A stretch of 33,895 bases of DNA from an uncultured Lachnospiraceae bacterium (GTDB taxonomy: Bacteria > Bacillota > Clostridia > Lachnospirales > Lachnospiraceae), in the NCBI GenBank assembly GCA_910586275.1, contig CAJUIM010000022.1, forward strand, positions 1-33,895, in the 5' to 3' direction. A program made the position numbers and the translations under genes. Each line of letters starts with the position of its first letter. Positions within the stretch are counted from its first letter, which is position 1. Below the pieces are notes generated by a model. It ran no database searches, was not told the DNA's origin, and was given only the letters and a program-made list of their open reading frames with translations. Of the stretch, positions 15,691 through 23,620 are shown piece by piece.

Positions 15691-16593
15691 TTAAATGGGC
15701 TTGTCGGAAAGTGCCTTAATGGAAGAGGCGTACTCCGACGGGGTCATGCCGGTAATCTGCTTAAACTGGCGTGAGAAGTAGTGGATGGAGGAAAAGCCGA
15801 GGGCATCGGCAATCTGTGTGAAGTTATAGTGGCGTTCCCGGATCATCTGCTTTGCAAAGTCTATTTTCATGCGTGAAAAATATTCAATGGCACTATAGCC
15901 GCTTTTGGACCGGAACAGTTTCTGAAGCTGGGAACGGCCTATGGAATTGCTTTTGCATATTTGTGCAACGGACAGGTTTTCGCTGACATGCATTTCCATA
16001 TATTCCAATATTTGTGAAAAAATGGCCCCGTCCGCTTTCTGCTTGACGGATTTTGCAAGAGGCGGAGTGAGCGGGGAAGTATGTATCATATAGTGGCGTA
16101 TCATCTGCAGCAGGAATTGCTGCAGATACAGCTTGATGAGCTGTTCCCCGCCAAAACGGGGATTTTCGGAGCGGATCAATTCTTTCTGGTATGGATCGTC
16201 AAGGCGGCCTTCGAATGCATAACGGGCTTCCTGAATGATCTGTGCCAGTAAAAGCCGTTCCGGTTCGCTGATCTGCAGTACTTTCTTTTCGAAAAATGAC
16301 ATGGCCGGCGAAGGGCAGGAAAAAGAAATGACTACCAGATTCGGCGCAATCATTCCGTTGGATTTTACGTTGTGAAATTCGTTTGGACGGTGGAAAATAA
16401 TATCCCCTTTTTTCAGTGAATGGAACATCTCGTCGGCAAATACATTCACTTCTCCTTTATCTACGCACAAAAATTCCCAAAAGTCATGGGTTTCTCCCGG
16501 AAAAGAAAAATCGCTCATATATTCGAAATAGTGGATGGAGTAAATGTTTTCTATGGATAGCACGTCGTTCAGGTGCAGGCTTTTATAATTCAT
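15691..16593 (-). CDS. AraC-family transcriptional regulator with cupin sensor
   Basis: About 300 residues. The N-terminal half is a cupin-type ligand domain (HDFWEFLCVDKGEVNVFADE, KKGDIIFHRPNEFHNV). The last 100 residues hold two helix-turn-helix motifs, ending with the family signature IADALGFSSIHYFSRQFKQITGMTPSEY. AAAGGAG lies 9 nt before ATG 16593; ATG 16599 is a weaker alternative, and the reading frame's extension to 16869 runs through AT-rich intergenic DNA with no ribosome site. It is divergent from the solute-binding protein operon, the usual arrangement for a local activator responding to the transported sugar. Confidence 0.88.
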   Translation of the reverse strand: MNYKSLHLNDVLSIENIYSIHYFEYMSDFSFPGETHDFWEFLCVDKGEVNVFADEMFHSLKKGDIIFHRPNEFHNVKSNGMIAPNLVVISFSCPSPAMSFFEKKVLQISEPERLLLAQIIQEARYAFEGRLDDPYQKELIRSENPRFGGEQLIKLYLQQFLLQMIRHYMIHTSPLTPPLAKSVKQKADGAIFSQILEYMEMHVSENLSVAQICKSNSIGRSQLQKLFRSKSGYSAIEYFSRMKIDFAKQMIRERHYNFTQIADALGFSSIHYFSRQFKQITGMTPSEYASSIKALSDKPI

Positions 16594-16864
16594 ATGCATA
16601 GTCTCCTTTTGCATGTTCGGTATTTTCTGAGATGCTGCTGAAGGTCTGGTTAATGTTTTTTTGTTAAGGAAAAGGCTTAAAATATAAAGCTTGCATCTTA
16701 TTTTATAATTATAATAATACAAAAATATAAAGAATGCAAATCTGAAAATAAAAAGTGTGAAGAAAAAAGGAAGAAAAGATTCTTTTTTTGGCGTAATGCC
16801 AGTGCGTCTATAAGATAATATTGGCAAAAAGCAAACTACATAATAAATTTGATAGAAGATTTTG

Positions 16865-16947
16865 TGCAAAATATATAAATAAAGAGCCTATTATGCAAAA
16901 AGCGGGATGAATAATACAAAGACTTTTGTATTTTCGATTATTATAAT
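16865..16947 (+). promoter_or_regulatory. Candidate activator-dependent promoter of the sugar ABC operon
   Basis: A perfect TATAAT (16942-16947) lacks any -35 at proper spacing. Upstream lie direct repeats TGCAAAA (16865-16871 and 16894-16900, 29 bp apart) and a palindrome ATACAAA-gact-TTTGTAT (16914-16931) centred about 20 bp before the -10. This layout fits positive control by the divergent AraC regulator. The rest of the 16594-17016 gap is AT-rich with no other clear element. Confidence 0.45.
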
Positions 16948-17016
16948 AAAAACATACTAATTATTTAAGGGTATTGCCGAATGGCGTACCCGTAACTGAA
17001 ATAAGGAGGTTAAAGT

Positions 17017-18372
17017 ATGAAAAAGAAGATTTTAAGCGCGCTTCTTTGTGTGACCATGGTGTCGGCAATGTTGACAGGCTGCGGTTCGGGCGGTGATGCA
17101 CCGGCAGCAAGCGCACCGGAAACAGAAAAGGAAGCTGCCGCCGAAACACCGGACGCAGAAACTGAAGCACCGGCTGATACGGCTGCAGAGAATGAAGGGA
17201 CGGCATCGGCGGGCGGAAAGCTTGTATATTGGTCTATGTGGGATGCGGCAGAACCTCAGGCGCAGGCAATTGCACAATCTATAGAGGCATTTACCGCGGA
17301 AACAGGCATTGAAGTGGATGTACAGTTTAAAGGGCGTACGGGTATCCGTGAAGGCCTTCAGCCGGCACTGGATGCGGGCACAAACATTGACTTGTTCGAT
17401 GAAGACATTGATCGTGTAAATACTACATGGGGCAGTTATCTGCTTGATCTGGAAGACTTGGCGGCTGCAAATGATTATGAAGCAACAGCTAATGCAGGTT
17501 TGATGGCGGCTTGCCGTGAAGTGGCCGGCGGCACATTGAAATCCATTCCTTACCAACCGAATGTATTTGCATATTTCTACAACATGGATATATTTGAAGA
17601 AGCAGGCGTTACGGCAGTTCCCACTACATGGGATGAATTTCTGGATGTTTGCCAGAAGATAAAAGATGCGGGCTATACGCCGATTACCAATGACAATGCA
17701 TATATTGCCAGCATGTTCGGATACCATATGAGCCGCCTGATCGGTGAGCCGGCTACGGAAGAAGTGGTAAAGAACGGGGATTGGGATAATGAAGCAGTAT
17801 TGAAGACTGCACAGGCGTACGAAGAGTTGGCCAGCAAAGGATTTTTCTCCGATACCATTGAAAGTAACCAGTGGCCGGCCGGACAGAATACGGAACTGGC
17901 TATGGGGTCTGCAGCTATGTACCTGAACGGATCTTGGCTTCCGAACGAAGTGAAGGATATTGCAGGCGAAGACTTCCACTGGGGATGTTTCAGCTATCCG
18001 GCAGTGGAAGGCGGAGTGGATGGAACGGAAGCTTCGAACTATGGCGCACAGGTATTTGCCATCAATGCCAAATCCACAAATGCAGAGCAGGCATTCCAGC
18101 TGATTACCTATCTTACAAAAGGTGAAGCGGATAAACTTCTTTCCGATATGTCCGTTGGTATTCCGGCGGATTCCAACAATGCAGAATGGCCGGCGCTTCT
18201 TTCCAATGTAAAACCGGTTATGGAAAGCCTTTCTACCCGTTATCCTTGGGGCGCAGGCGCAGAAGCTAATGCTGATATGACACCTATCATTGTTGAGAAC
18301 TTTACAAAACTTTGCGGTGGTTCTTTGGATGCGCAGGGATTTGTGGATGCATTGAAAGCGGCCGGGAACTAA
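17017..18372 (+). CDS. Sugar ABC transporter solute-binding lipoprotein (family 1)
   Basis: A 451-residue protein with signal peptide and lipobox LTGC (Cys22), an acidic Ala/Glu/Thr linker (about 23-66), then a family-1 periplasmic-binding fold: LVYWSMWDAAEPQAQA start, YNMDIFEEAGV about residue 190, MYLNGSWLPNEV about 305. It would capture an oligosaccharide outside the membrane and deliver it to the two permeases encoded next. AAGGAGG precedes ATG 17017 by 7 nt. Linkage to a NahK-like kinase suggests a HexNAc-containing ligand such as galacto- or lacto-N-biose, but specificity cannot be read from sequence. The 175-nt gap to the permease gene contains a hairpin. Confidence 0.9.
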   Translation: MKKKILSALLCVTMVSAMLTGCGSGGDAPAASAPETEKEAAAETPDAETEAPADTAAENEGTASAGGKLVYWSMWDAAEPQAQAIAQSIEAFTAETGIEVDVQFKGRTGIREGLQPALDAGTNIDLFDEDIDRVNTTWGSYLLDLEDLAAANDYEATANAGLMAACREVAGGTLKSIPYQPNVFAYFYNMDIFEEAGVTAVPTTWDEFLDVCQKIKDAGYTPITNDNAYIASMFGYHMSRLIGEPATEEVVKNGDWDNEAVLKTAQAYEELASKGFFSDTIESNQWPAGQNTELAMGSAAMYLNGSWLPNEVKDIAGEDFHWGCFSYPAVEGGVDGTEASNYGAQVFAINAKSTNAEQAFQLITYLTKGEADKLLSDMSVGIPADSNNAEWPALLSNVKPVMESLSTRYPWGAGAEANADMTPIIVENFTKLCGGSLDAQGFVDALKAAGN

Positions 18373-18453
18373 TGGCCTGTATGGAAGGTGATGCGTTCTT
18401 GCTATACAATTTAAGTGTGGAAAGACAGCACGGATAAGCATGGGATAATTACG

Positions 18454-18478
18454 GCGGCATCGTGTCAGGCGGTGCCGC
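18454..18478 (+). other. Hairpin between solute-binding protein and permease genes
   Basis: GCGGCA (18454-18459) pairs with TGCCGC (18473-18478). No T tract follows. A stem here is common after binding-protein genes, where it stabilises the upstream mRNA and keeps the binding protein in excess over the permeases; that role is inferred. Confidence 0.35.
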
Positions 18479-18547
18479 TATATTATACCTATATGATAGA
18501 AAAAGTTTTTGGGATGTGCTTCCCGATGTTGAAAGGAGGTCTCTGAA

Positions 18548-19453
18548 TTGAAAAAGAATAAGACCATGATTGTGACTTTTCTGGCTCCGGCAGTCATTAT
18601 GTTTGCTATTATTTTTATATATCCCATTATCAGGACGGTTGCCATGAGTTTTTTTAAGATTGAAGGTGTGACGGATCCGGTGTCTAAATGGGAGTTTAGC
18701 GGATTTGCAAACTACATAAAGCTATTCAACACACAGCTTTTCAGGATATCAATGTGGAATATTTTCCGTATCTGGCTGCTTGGCGGAATAATTGTGATGG
18801 CACTTGCGCTTTTATTTGCGGTAATTCTGACCAGCGGAATTCGCTTTAAAAGTACTTTCCGTGCCATAATCTATATGCCTAACGTTGTAAGTGCGGTGGC
18901 GTTGGCGACTATGTGGCTGCAGTATGTATTCAGCCCTAAGTTTGGGTTATTCAAATCAATCGGAGATTTTCTGCATTGGGAGTGGCTATCCAAGTTCCAG
19001 TGGCTGAATCCGGATCATTTATTCCTTGCCTTACTAGTGGCATATTGCTTTGGCATGGTGGGTTATCATATGCTTATATTTGCAAGCGGGATTGAGAGAA
19101 TCAGTACGGATTACTTTGAGGCGGCTACTTTGGACGGTGCAAATAAGATTCAGCAGTTCCGTTATATAACCCTGCCTTTGCTGAAAGGAGTATTAAAGAC
19201 AAACATTACTATGTGGAGTGTCAGTTCGGCAGGCTTCTTCCTTTGGTCACAGCTTTTCTCCATGGTGGTATCCAACACGCAGACAATTACGCCGGTGGTA
19301 TATATGTATCAGAATATCTTCGGCGCAGGCAACAGTATGACGGAACGTAATTCCGGAATCGGAGCAGCGGTAGGCGTACTGCTGAGTATCTGCGTAGTGA
19401 TTATATTTGTCGTATGCAACAAGATTTTCAAAGATGACGATATTGAATTTTAA
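18548..19453 (+). CDS. Sugar ABC transporter permease 1 (MalF/UgpA type)
   Basis: A 301-residue protein with six predicted membrane helices. The cytoplasmic EAA loop DYFEAATLDGANKIQQFRYI (about 193-212) contacts the ATPase. N-terminal MIVTFLAPAVIMFAIIFIYPI is typical of this permease class. The start is TTG at 18548: AAAGGAGG (18532-18539) is 8 nt upstream and no ATG is suitably placed. The second permease begins 14 nt after its stop. No ATP-binding subunit is encoded nearby, so it probably uses a shared MsmX/MsmK-type ATPase, as is usual for Firmicutes sugar importers. Confidence 0.9.
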   Translation: MKKNKTMIVTFLAPAVIMFAIIFIYPIIRTVAMSFFKIEGVTDPVSKWEFSGFANYIKLFNTQLFRISMWNIFRIWLLGGIIVMALALLFAVILTSGIRFKSTFRAIIYMPNVVSAVALATMWLQYVFSPKFGLFKSIGDFLHWEWLSKFQWLNPDHLFLALLVAYCFGMVGYHMLIFASGIERISTDYFEAATLDGANKIQQFRYITLPLLKGVLKTNITMWSVSSAGFFLWSQLFSMVVSNTQTITPVVYMYQNIFGAGNSMTERNSGIGAAVGVLLSICVVIIFVVCNKIFKDDDIEF

Positions 19454-19467
19454 AGGAGGGCGAAACA

Positions 19468-20349
19468 ATGGCAAAAGAAAAGAAATTGCGTGAGCCTGTA
19501 AACTGGAAAAAAGAATTTCATCTGACTCCCGGCTATATTGTTTTAGCCCTTTGGGTATTGTTTACTTTTGTTCTTATTGGCTGGGTGGTGGCGGCAAGTT
19601 TCTCTACTTCCAAGGAGATTTTTTCCGGAGAGGTATTTAAGTTTGCTACCGGCCTGCATTTTGAAAATTATGCAAAGGCATGGAGTGCTTCAAACGTATC
19701 CGTATTTTTTACAAACTCGTTGGTTTATGCTTCCATATCATGTGTGCTGCTGATTTTAGTATGTGCGCCGGCAGCATATGTATTGTCACGTTTTACGTTT
19801 ATCGGAAATAAAATTATCCAAAGCGGGTTTGTGGCTTCCATGGGCGTACCGGCGACGATGATTGTGCTTCCTTTGTTCGGCCTGGTGGCAGGATGGGATG
19901 TGCTGAATGTGTCGTTGGCTAACAGGGCGGTACTGATTTTTCTGTATGTGGGTGTGAACGTGCCATATACGACTATATTTCTGCTGACTTTTTTTGCAAA
20001 CCTGTCAAGGGCATATGAAGAAGCGGCGGCAATAGACGGCTGCCCTCCTATGAAGACTTTCTGGAAAATAATGCTGCCAATGGCACAGCCCGGTATCATC
20101 ACGGTTACCATTTTTAATTTCATTAATGTATGGAATGAATATTTTATGTCATTGATATTCGCAAATTCGGATAAAGTAAAACCGGTGGCCATAGGGCTTT
20201 ACGGAATGATTAATTCCATGAGGTATACCGGAGATTATGCGGGTATGTTTGCATCAGTGGTTATTGTGTTCCTGCCAACATTTATTTTGTATATTTTTAT
20301 GTCAGAGAAAATTATTGCCGGTATTACAGGCGGTGGTGTGAAAGGATAA
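19468..20349 (+). CDS. Sugar ABC transporter permease 2 (MalG/UgpE type)
   Basis: A 293-residue protein with six predicted helices and the EAA loop RAYEEAAAIDGCPPMKTFWKI (about 171-191). The pattern of a longer first periplasmic region and the FNFINVWNEYFMSLIF stretch is typical of the second permease of sugar importers. AAAGGAGG lies about 9 nt upstream of ATG 19468. It forms a heterodimeric channel with the preceding gene product. The kinase gene starts 10 nt after its stop, which ties transport to intracellular phosphorylation. Confidence 0.9.
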   Translation: MAKEKKLREPVNWKKEFHLTPGYIVLALWVLFTFVLIGWVVAASFSTSKEIFSGEVFKFATGLHFENYAKAWSASNVSVFFTNSLVYASISCVLLILVCAPAAYVLSRFTFIGNKIIQSGFVASMGVPATMIVLPLFGLVAGWDVLNVSLANRAVLIFLYVGVNVPYTTIFLLTFFANLSRAYEEAAAIDGCPPMKTFWKIMLPMAQPGIITVTIFNFINVWNEYFMSLIFANSDKVKPVAIGLYGMINSMRYTGDYAGMFASVVIVFLPTFILYIFMSEKIIAGITGGGVKG

Positions 20350-20359
20350 GGGTGTCAGT

Positions 20360-21466
20360 ATGGGAAAAGATAAAGCAGAGTTGATGCAGATTGCGGATAA
20401 ATTTTGTTTGGATGGAGAGAAAGAGCAGGTAGAGCCTTATGGCAGCGGCCATATTAATGATACTTATCTTCTGATATGCAGAATAGGGGACGAAAAAAAG
20501 AACTATATTCTGCAGAGAATGAACCATGAGGTTTTCAAAGATCCTGAGGGGCTGATGGAGAATGTGGTAGGCGTGACTGCATTTCTGCAGAAGAAAATCC
20601 GTGAAAACGGAGGAAATCCGGAAAGGGAGGCGTTGAATGTCATATATACCCATACCGGTGAATCCTATTGTAAACTGGAAGACGGTACTTATTGGCGGAT
20701 GTACATGTTTGTGGAAGATGCTACCAGCTATGATGCGGTGGAAAAGAAAGAAGATTTCTATGAAAGCGCAGTGGCATTCGGGCATTTTCAGAAATTGCTG
20801 GAGGAGTATCCGGCAGCCAGTCTGCATGAGACAATACCTAACTTCCATAACACAATAGACCGTCTGGCAAAGTTTAAGGATGCCGTTGAAAAAGATGCCT
20901 GCGGCAGAGCTTCCGAAGTGCAGGAGGAAATAAATTTTGTGTTGGAACGTGCCGATGACTGCCATGTATTATGCGATATGCTGGCATCGGGGGAACTGCC
21001 TCTGCGGGTTACGCATAATGATACTAAGCTTAATAATATTATGATAGATAATGAGTCCGGAAAAGGGATATGTGTCATTGACTTAGACACGGTTATGCCG
21101 GGTTCGGCATTGTATGACTATGGCGATTCGATCCGTTTCGGTGCGAATACGGGAGCGGAGGACGAGAAGGATTTATCGAAAATATCCTGTGACTTGGATT
21201 TGTTCGCTTTGTATACTAAGGGATTTACCGAGGGCTGCAATGGGTCGCTGACGGAAAAGGAGATACGGATGCTGCCAATGGGCGCAAAGCTTATGACATT
21301 GGAGTGCGGCATGCGTTTTCTGACGGATTACTTGGAGGGGGATCATTATTTTAAAATCCATCGCCCGGAACATAATCTGGACCGCTGCAGGACGCAGTTC
21401 CGCATGGTGAAGGACATGGAGGAAAAATGGGGGAAAATGCAGGAGATTGTAGAGCAGTACATATAA
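20360..21466 (+). CDS. nahK: N-acetylhexosamine 1-kinase-like phosphotransferase (NahK/LnpB family)
   Basis: A 368-residue aminoglycoside-phosphotransferase-fold kinase. Motifs EPYGSGHINDTY (25-36), LRVTHNDTKLNNIMID (catalytic Asp221), IDLDTVMPGSALYDYGDSIRFGA (metal-binding Asp241/243) and LMTLECGMRFLTDYLEGD align closely, from memory, with Bifidobacterium NahK, which phosphorylates GlcNAc or GalNAc at C1 in the galacto-/lacto-N-biose pathway. As last gene of an ABC importer operon it would act on the hexosamine released from the imported sugar; the nucleotidyltransferase at 14735 could take the product. No GH112 phosphorylase is present in the window. The ribosome site (AAGGG region) is weak, so translational coupling to the permease is likely. 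Exact sugar is unproven. Confidence 0.82.
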   Translation: MGKDKAELMQIADKFCLDGEKEQVEPYGSGHINDTYLLICRIGDEKKNYILQRMNHEVFKDPEGLMENVVGVTAFLQKKIRENGGNPEREALNVIYTHTGESYCKLEDGTYWRMYMFVEDATSYDAVEKKEDFYESAVAFGHFQKLLEEYPAASLHETIPNFHNTIDRLAKFKDAVEKDACGRASEVQEEINFVLERADDCHVLCDMLASGELPLRVTHNDTKLNNIMIDNESGKGICVIDLDTVMPGSALYDYGDSIRFGANTGAEDEKDLSKISCDLDLFALYTKGFTEGCNGSLTEKEIRMLPMGAKLMTLECGMRFLTDYLEGDHYFKIHRPEHNLDRCRTQFRMVKDMEEKWGKMQEIVEQYI

Positions 21467-21573
21467 TATTTATGATATTACGATATTTATGATATTTGCT
21501 GATTGGCTGTCATCTCTGTTTCCGCGGTTTTGCCTTTCGGTGGGAAAGGTGTCTGATAGGATAACGGTAAGAC

Positions 21574-21619
21574 GCAAAAAGGCAGATGGTTCGCGAAATG
21601 GCGAATCATCTGCCTTTTG
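21574..21619. terminator. Bidirectional intrinsic terminator (kinase operon / exonuclease III)
   Basis: GCAAAAAGGCAGATG and CATCTGCCTTTTGC flank inner complementary TTCGC/GGCGAA, giving a stem of about 20 pairs with a small loop near 21596. The T stretch on the plus side (TTTT) and on the minus side (TTTTT) both suit termination of the convergent genes. Confidence 0.8.
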
Positions 21620-21636
21620 CTATGGGATCACATATA

Positions 21637-22389
21637 TTACTTGAGTATAAGCCCTACCGGGCAATGGTCGGAACCAAGGATATCCGTGTATATCAATGCA
21701 TCTTCCAGCCGGTTTTCAAGGCTTTCCGATACAAGGAAATAATCGATCCGCCATCCTGCATTTTTTGCCCGGGCACTGAACTGATAGGACCACCAAGAAT
21801 AGATGCCTTCTTTGTCGGGATAGAAATAACGGAACGTATCTATGAAACCGGATTGGGTGAGAGCCGTGAATTTTTCTCTTTCATCATCGGTGAAACCGGC
21901 ATTTTTACGGTTGGTTTTTGGGTTTTTCAGGTCGATTTCTTTGTGCGCTACGTTCAGGTCACCGCAAAAAATGACAGGCTTGGATTTTTCCAGTTCTTTT
22001 ATATAATGAAGGAAATCGTCTTCCCACCGCATCCTGTAATCTAACCGGGTCAGTTCCCGCTGTGAATTTGGGGTATATACGGTTATTACATAAAAATCTT
22101 CATATTCCAGTGTCAGGACTCTTCCTTCATGATCATGTTCTTCTATGCCGATACCTTTTGATATGGACAGCGGTTCATGTTTGGCAAAAACTGCGGTGCC
22201 GGAGTATCCTTTTTTCTCTGCAAAATTCCAATATTGAAAATATCCGGGGAACTCTAAGGCAATCTGGCCTTCCTGCAATTTAGTTTCCTGTATGCAGAAA
22301 ATATCTGCGTCCTCTGCTTGGAAGAAATCTGCAAATCCCTTTCCTACGCAGGCGCGGAGACCGTTTACATTCCATGATATTAATTTCAT
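21637..22389 (-). CDS. xth: Exodeoxyribonuclease III
   Basis: A 250-residue protein of the EEP nuclease family. Metal and catalytic motifs are SWNVNGLRA (Asn7), IQETKLQ (Glu35), CGDLNVAHKEID (about 147-158), WRIDYFLVS and GSDHCPV (Asp and His near 240). It repairs abasic sites (AP endonuclease) and degrades duplex DNA 3'-5'. Start 22389 (MKLISWN) is the universal family start and has AAAGGG upstream; the frame extension to 22536 is not family-like. It is probably monocistronic, with promoter at 22551-22578 and the shared terminator downstream. Confidence 0.95.
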   Translation of the reverse strand: MKLISWNVNGLRACVGKGFADFFQAEDADIFCIQETKLQEGQIALEFPGYFQYWNFAEKKGYSGTAVFAKHEPLSISKGIGIEEHDHEGRVLTLEYEDFYVITVYTPNSQRELTRLDYRMRWEDDFLHYIKELEKSKPVIFCGDLNVAHKEIDLKNPKTNRKNAGFTDDEREKFTALTQSGFIDTFRYFYPDKEGIYSWWSYQFSARAKNAGWRIDYFLVSESLENRLEDALIYTDILGSDHCPVGLILK

Positions 22390-22550
22390 AAGCTTACCCT
22401 TTCTTCGTCTGTTTTTATATATATTTCTGCTGTCCGGCAGCGAAGGCTGTAATTCCGTATTGCGCGGATATAATAAGCCGCTTGCTGGTTGCAGCTTTGC
22501 CGGAAAGCCGGATGGCAATTTGGCTGGTTTAGGCATTGCACTCTAATAGT

Positions 22551-22578
22551 ATTCTACTAAGTGAATGAGATTTGTCAA
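22551..22578 (-). promoter_or_regulatory. Promoter of exonuclease III
   Basis: On the minus strand a perfect TTGACA (22578-22573), 16-nt spacer and TAGAAT (22556-22551). The predicted start near 22544 gives a leader of about 155 nt, in which I see no clear element. Confidence 0.65.
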
Positions 22579-22650
22579 TAAATTCATAAAAGGCTTTGGG
22601 AAAATCAATTTTGGTTAGTTTGTCTTTGTGATATGTTACGCTGCCAATAA

Positions 22651-22679
22651 TTGTAAACCGTTATCATTAAATGTTATAA
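22651..22679 (+). promoter_or_regulatory. Possible promoter of the acidic repeat lipoprotein
   Basis: TTGTAA (22651-22656), 17 nt and TTATAA (22674-22679). It is the best plus-strand promoter in the 22390-22975 gap and would give a leader of nearly 290 nt before the lipoprotein gene. A frame open from 22705 through the leader lacks family resemblance and a ribosome site. Confidence 0.4.
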
Positions 22680-22975
22680 AAGTAAGGCGTTCTGTGTGTA
22701 AAAATTGTTAAAAATAGAGAATGGATATAAAAGAGATCTCGTTTTTTTCATATATGGGGTAGCTGCAGATTGGTCAGTTCATAAATTCTCAAGAATTTGT
22801 TCACACATTGGTCACAAATTAGGCATATTATGTTTACAGTCGATGACGGAACCCAAGAATATCACTTGGCAGACAGCCATAACGTACATGGCAATTGATG
22901 TATGGAAGGCAGTGTTCCGGTGGGATGCATGGGTGATTCGGCGGAACATATTTATATGTTTAGGAGGAGAAAATT

Positions 22976-23407
22976 ATGAAAAAGAAAGTAGTTATGTTAT
23001 TGACAGCAGTAGCAACATGCGCAACCCTGATGATGGCTTGCGGCAACACCGAACAGGTTACAACCGATGATACATCTGTAGAAGCACCTGCAGAGGATGC
23101 AAACGCAGAAGTGCCTGCAGAGGACGCAAACGCAGAGGCACCTGCAGAGGATGCAAATGCAGAAGCGCCTGCAGAGGACGCAAACGCAGAAGTATCTGCA
23201 GAGGATGCAAACGCAGAAGTGCCTGCAGAGGATGCAAATGCAGAAGCATCTGCAGAAGGCACAGAAGCACCCGCAGAGGGAACTGATGCAGAAGCAGAAG
23301 CTGAAACACCTGCAGAGGATGCAAATGCAGAAGCATCTGCGGAAGGCACAGAAACACCCGCAGAGGGAGCTGATGCAGAAGCAGACGCTGAAACAGAAGC
23401 GGAATAA
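22976..23407 (+). CDS. Highly acidic repeat lipoprotein
   Basis: A 143-residue protein. Residues 1-21 are a signal peptide with a Cys at 22 (LMMAC, an imperfect lipobox). After a short TEQVTTDDTSV spacer, almost the whole mature chain is built of a 9-residue unit, A-P-A-E-D-A-N-A-E, six times in a row, followed by related AEGTE/AEAEAE blocks and another partial cycle. There are no Lys, Arg or aromatic residues in this part, so it should be extended, disordered and strongly negative at the cell surface. No enzymatic domain is present. AGGAGGAG precedes ATG 22976, and a strong terminator follows, so the gene is probably expressed alone. Function is unknown; a spacer, cation-binding or wall-associated role is possible. 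Confidence 0.75.
   Translation: MKKKVVMLLTAVATCATLMMACGNTEQVTTDDTSVEAPAEDANAEVPAEDANAEAPAEDANAEAPAEDANAEVSAEDANAEVPAEDANAEASAEGTEAPAEGTDAEAEAETPAEDANAEASAEGTETPAEGADAEADAETEAE
23081..23242 (+). repeat. Six tandem 27-bp coding repeats
   Basis: Six consecutive 27-bp units encode E-[AV]-[PS]-A-E-D-A-N-A and differ mainly at the second and third codons and at synonymous GAC/GAT and AAC/AAT sites. A further partial cycle occurs around 23309-23335. Copy number could vary between strains through slippage or recombination. Confidence 0.85.
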
Positions 23408-23424
23408 TAATCGGAAGAAAATAG

Positions 23425-23462
23425 AACCGCCTGTCCATGGGAAACTGTGGCAGGCGGTTTTT
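23425..23462 (+). terminator. Intrinsic terminator after the acidic lipoprotein
   Basis: AACCGCCTG (23425-23433) pairs with CAGGCGGTT (23451-23459), extended inside by CCA/TGG, and is followed by a run of T. It is a textbook Rho-independent terminator 18 nt after the stop codon. Confidence 0.9.
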
Positions 23463-23530
23463 ATGCATACGGCACCCAGAGGAAGTATGCCGCAGAGCGA
23501 AAGCGTGTCCCAATAAAAATATTGTTCCTG

Positions 23531-23620
23531 ACGCGGGCTGCGGCTTAAGTGAATGACTTTGCGCAAAGTGGTGAAATGACATGTCGCAGTTATGATGGCG
23601 GGAATGAATTTTGAAACATT
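23531..23620. repeat. Degenerate dispersed-repeat remnants (copy E)
   Basis: GCGGGCTGCGGCTTAAGTGA at 23533 onward resembles the right arm of the palindromic element at 11354-11439, and GGCGGGAATGAATTTTGAAA (about 23597-23616) resembles an end of the AGAGCRTG repeat family. The stretch runs to the stop codon of the SGNH-like gene. Matches are imperfect. Confidence 0.35.

Noticed and set aside
16600..16869. N-terminal extension of the AraC reading frame
   Set aside because: It is AT-rich, encodes Phe/Tyr/Ile-rich sequence unlike AraC proteins, and a good ribosome site lies directly before the internal ATG.
22390..22536. N-terminal extension of exonuclease III
   Set aside because: Exonuclease III proteins begin at MKLISWN, which has its own ribosome site, and the promoter lies inside or just upstream of the extension.
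22705..23070. Possible gene in the leader of the acidic lipoprotein
   Set aside because: No ribosome site, no recognisable motif, and it overlaps the start and signal peptide of the lipoprotein in another frame.
23081..23242. CRISPR-like regular repeats
   Set aside because: The 27-bp units follow each other with no unique spacers and are coding.
22997..23582. Long minus-strand open frames opposite the acidic lipoprotein
   Set aside because: They arise because the 27-bp repeat keeps all frames open; they are Cys/Leu/Phe repeats without ribosome sites or family resemblance, and the plus-strand gene has signal peptide, ribosome site and terminator.
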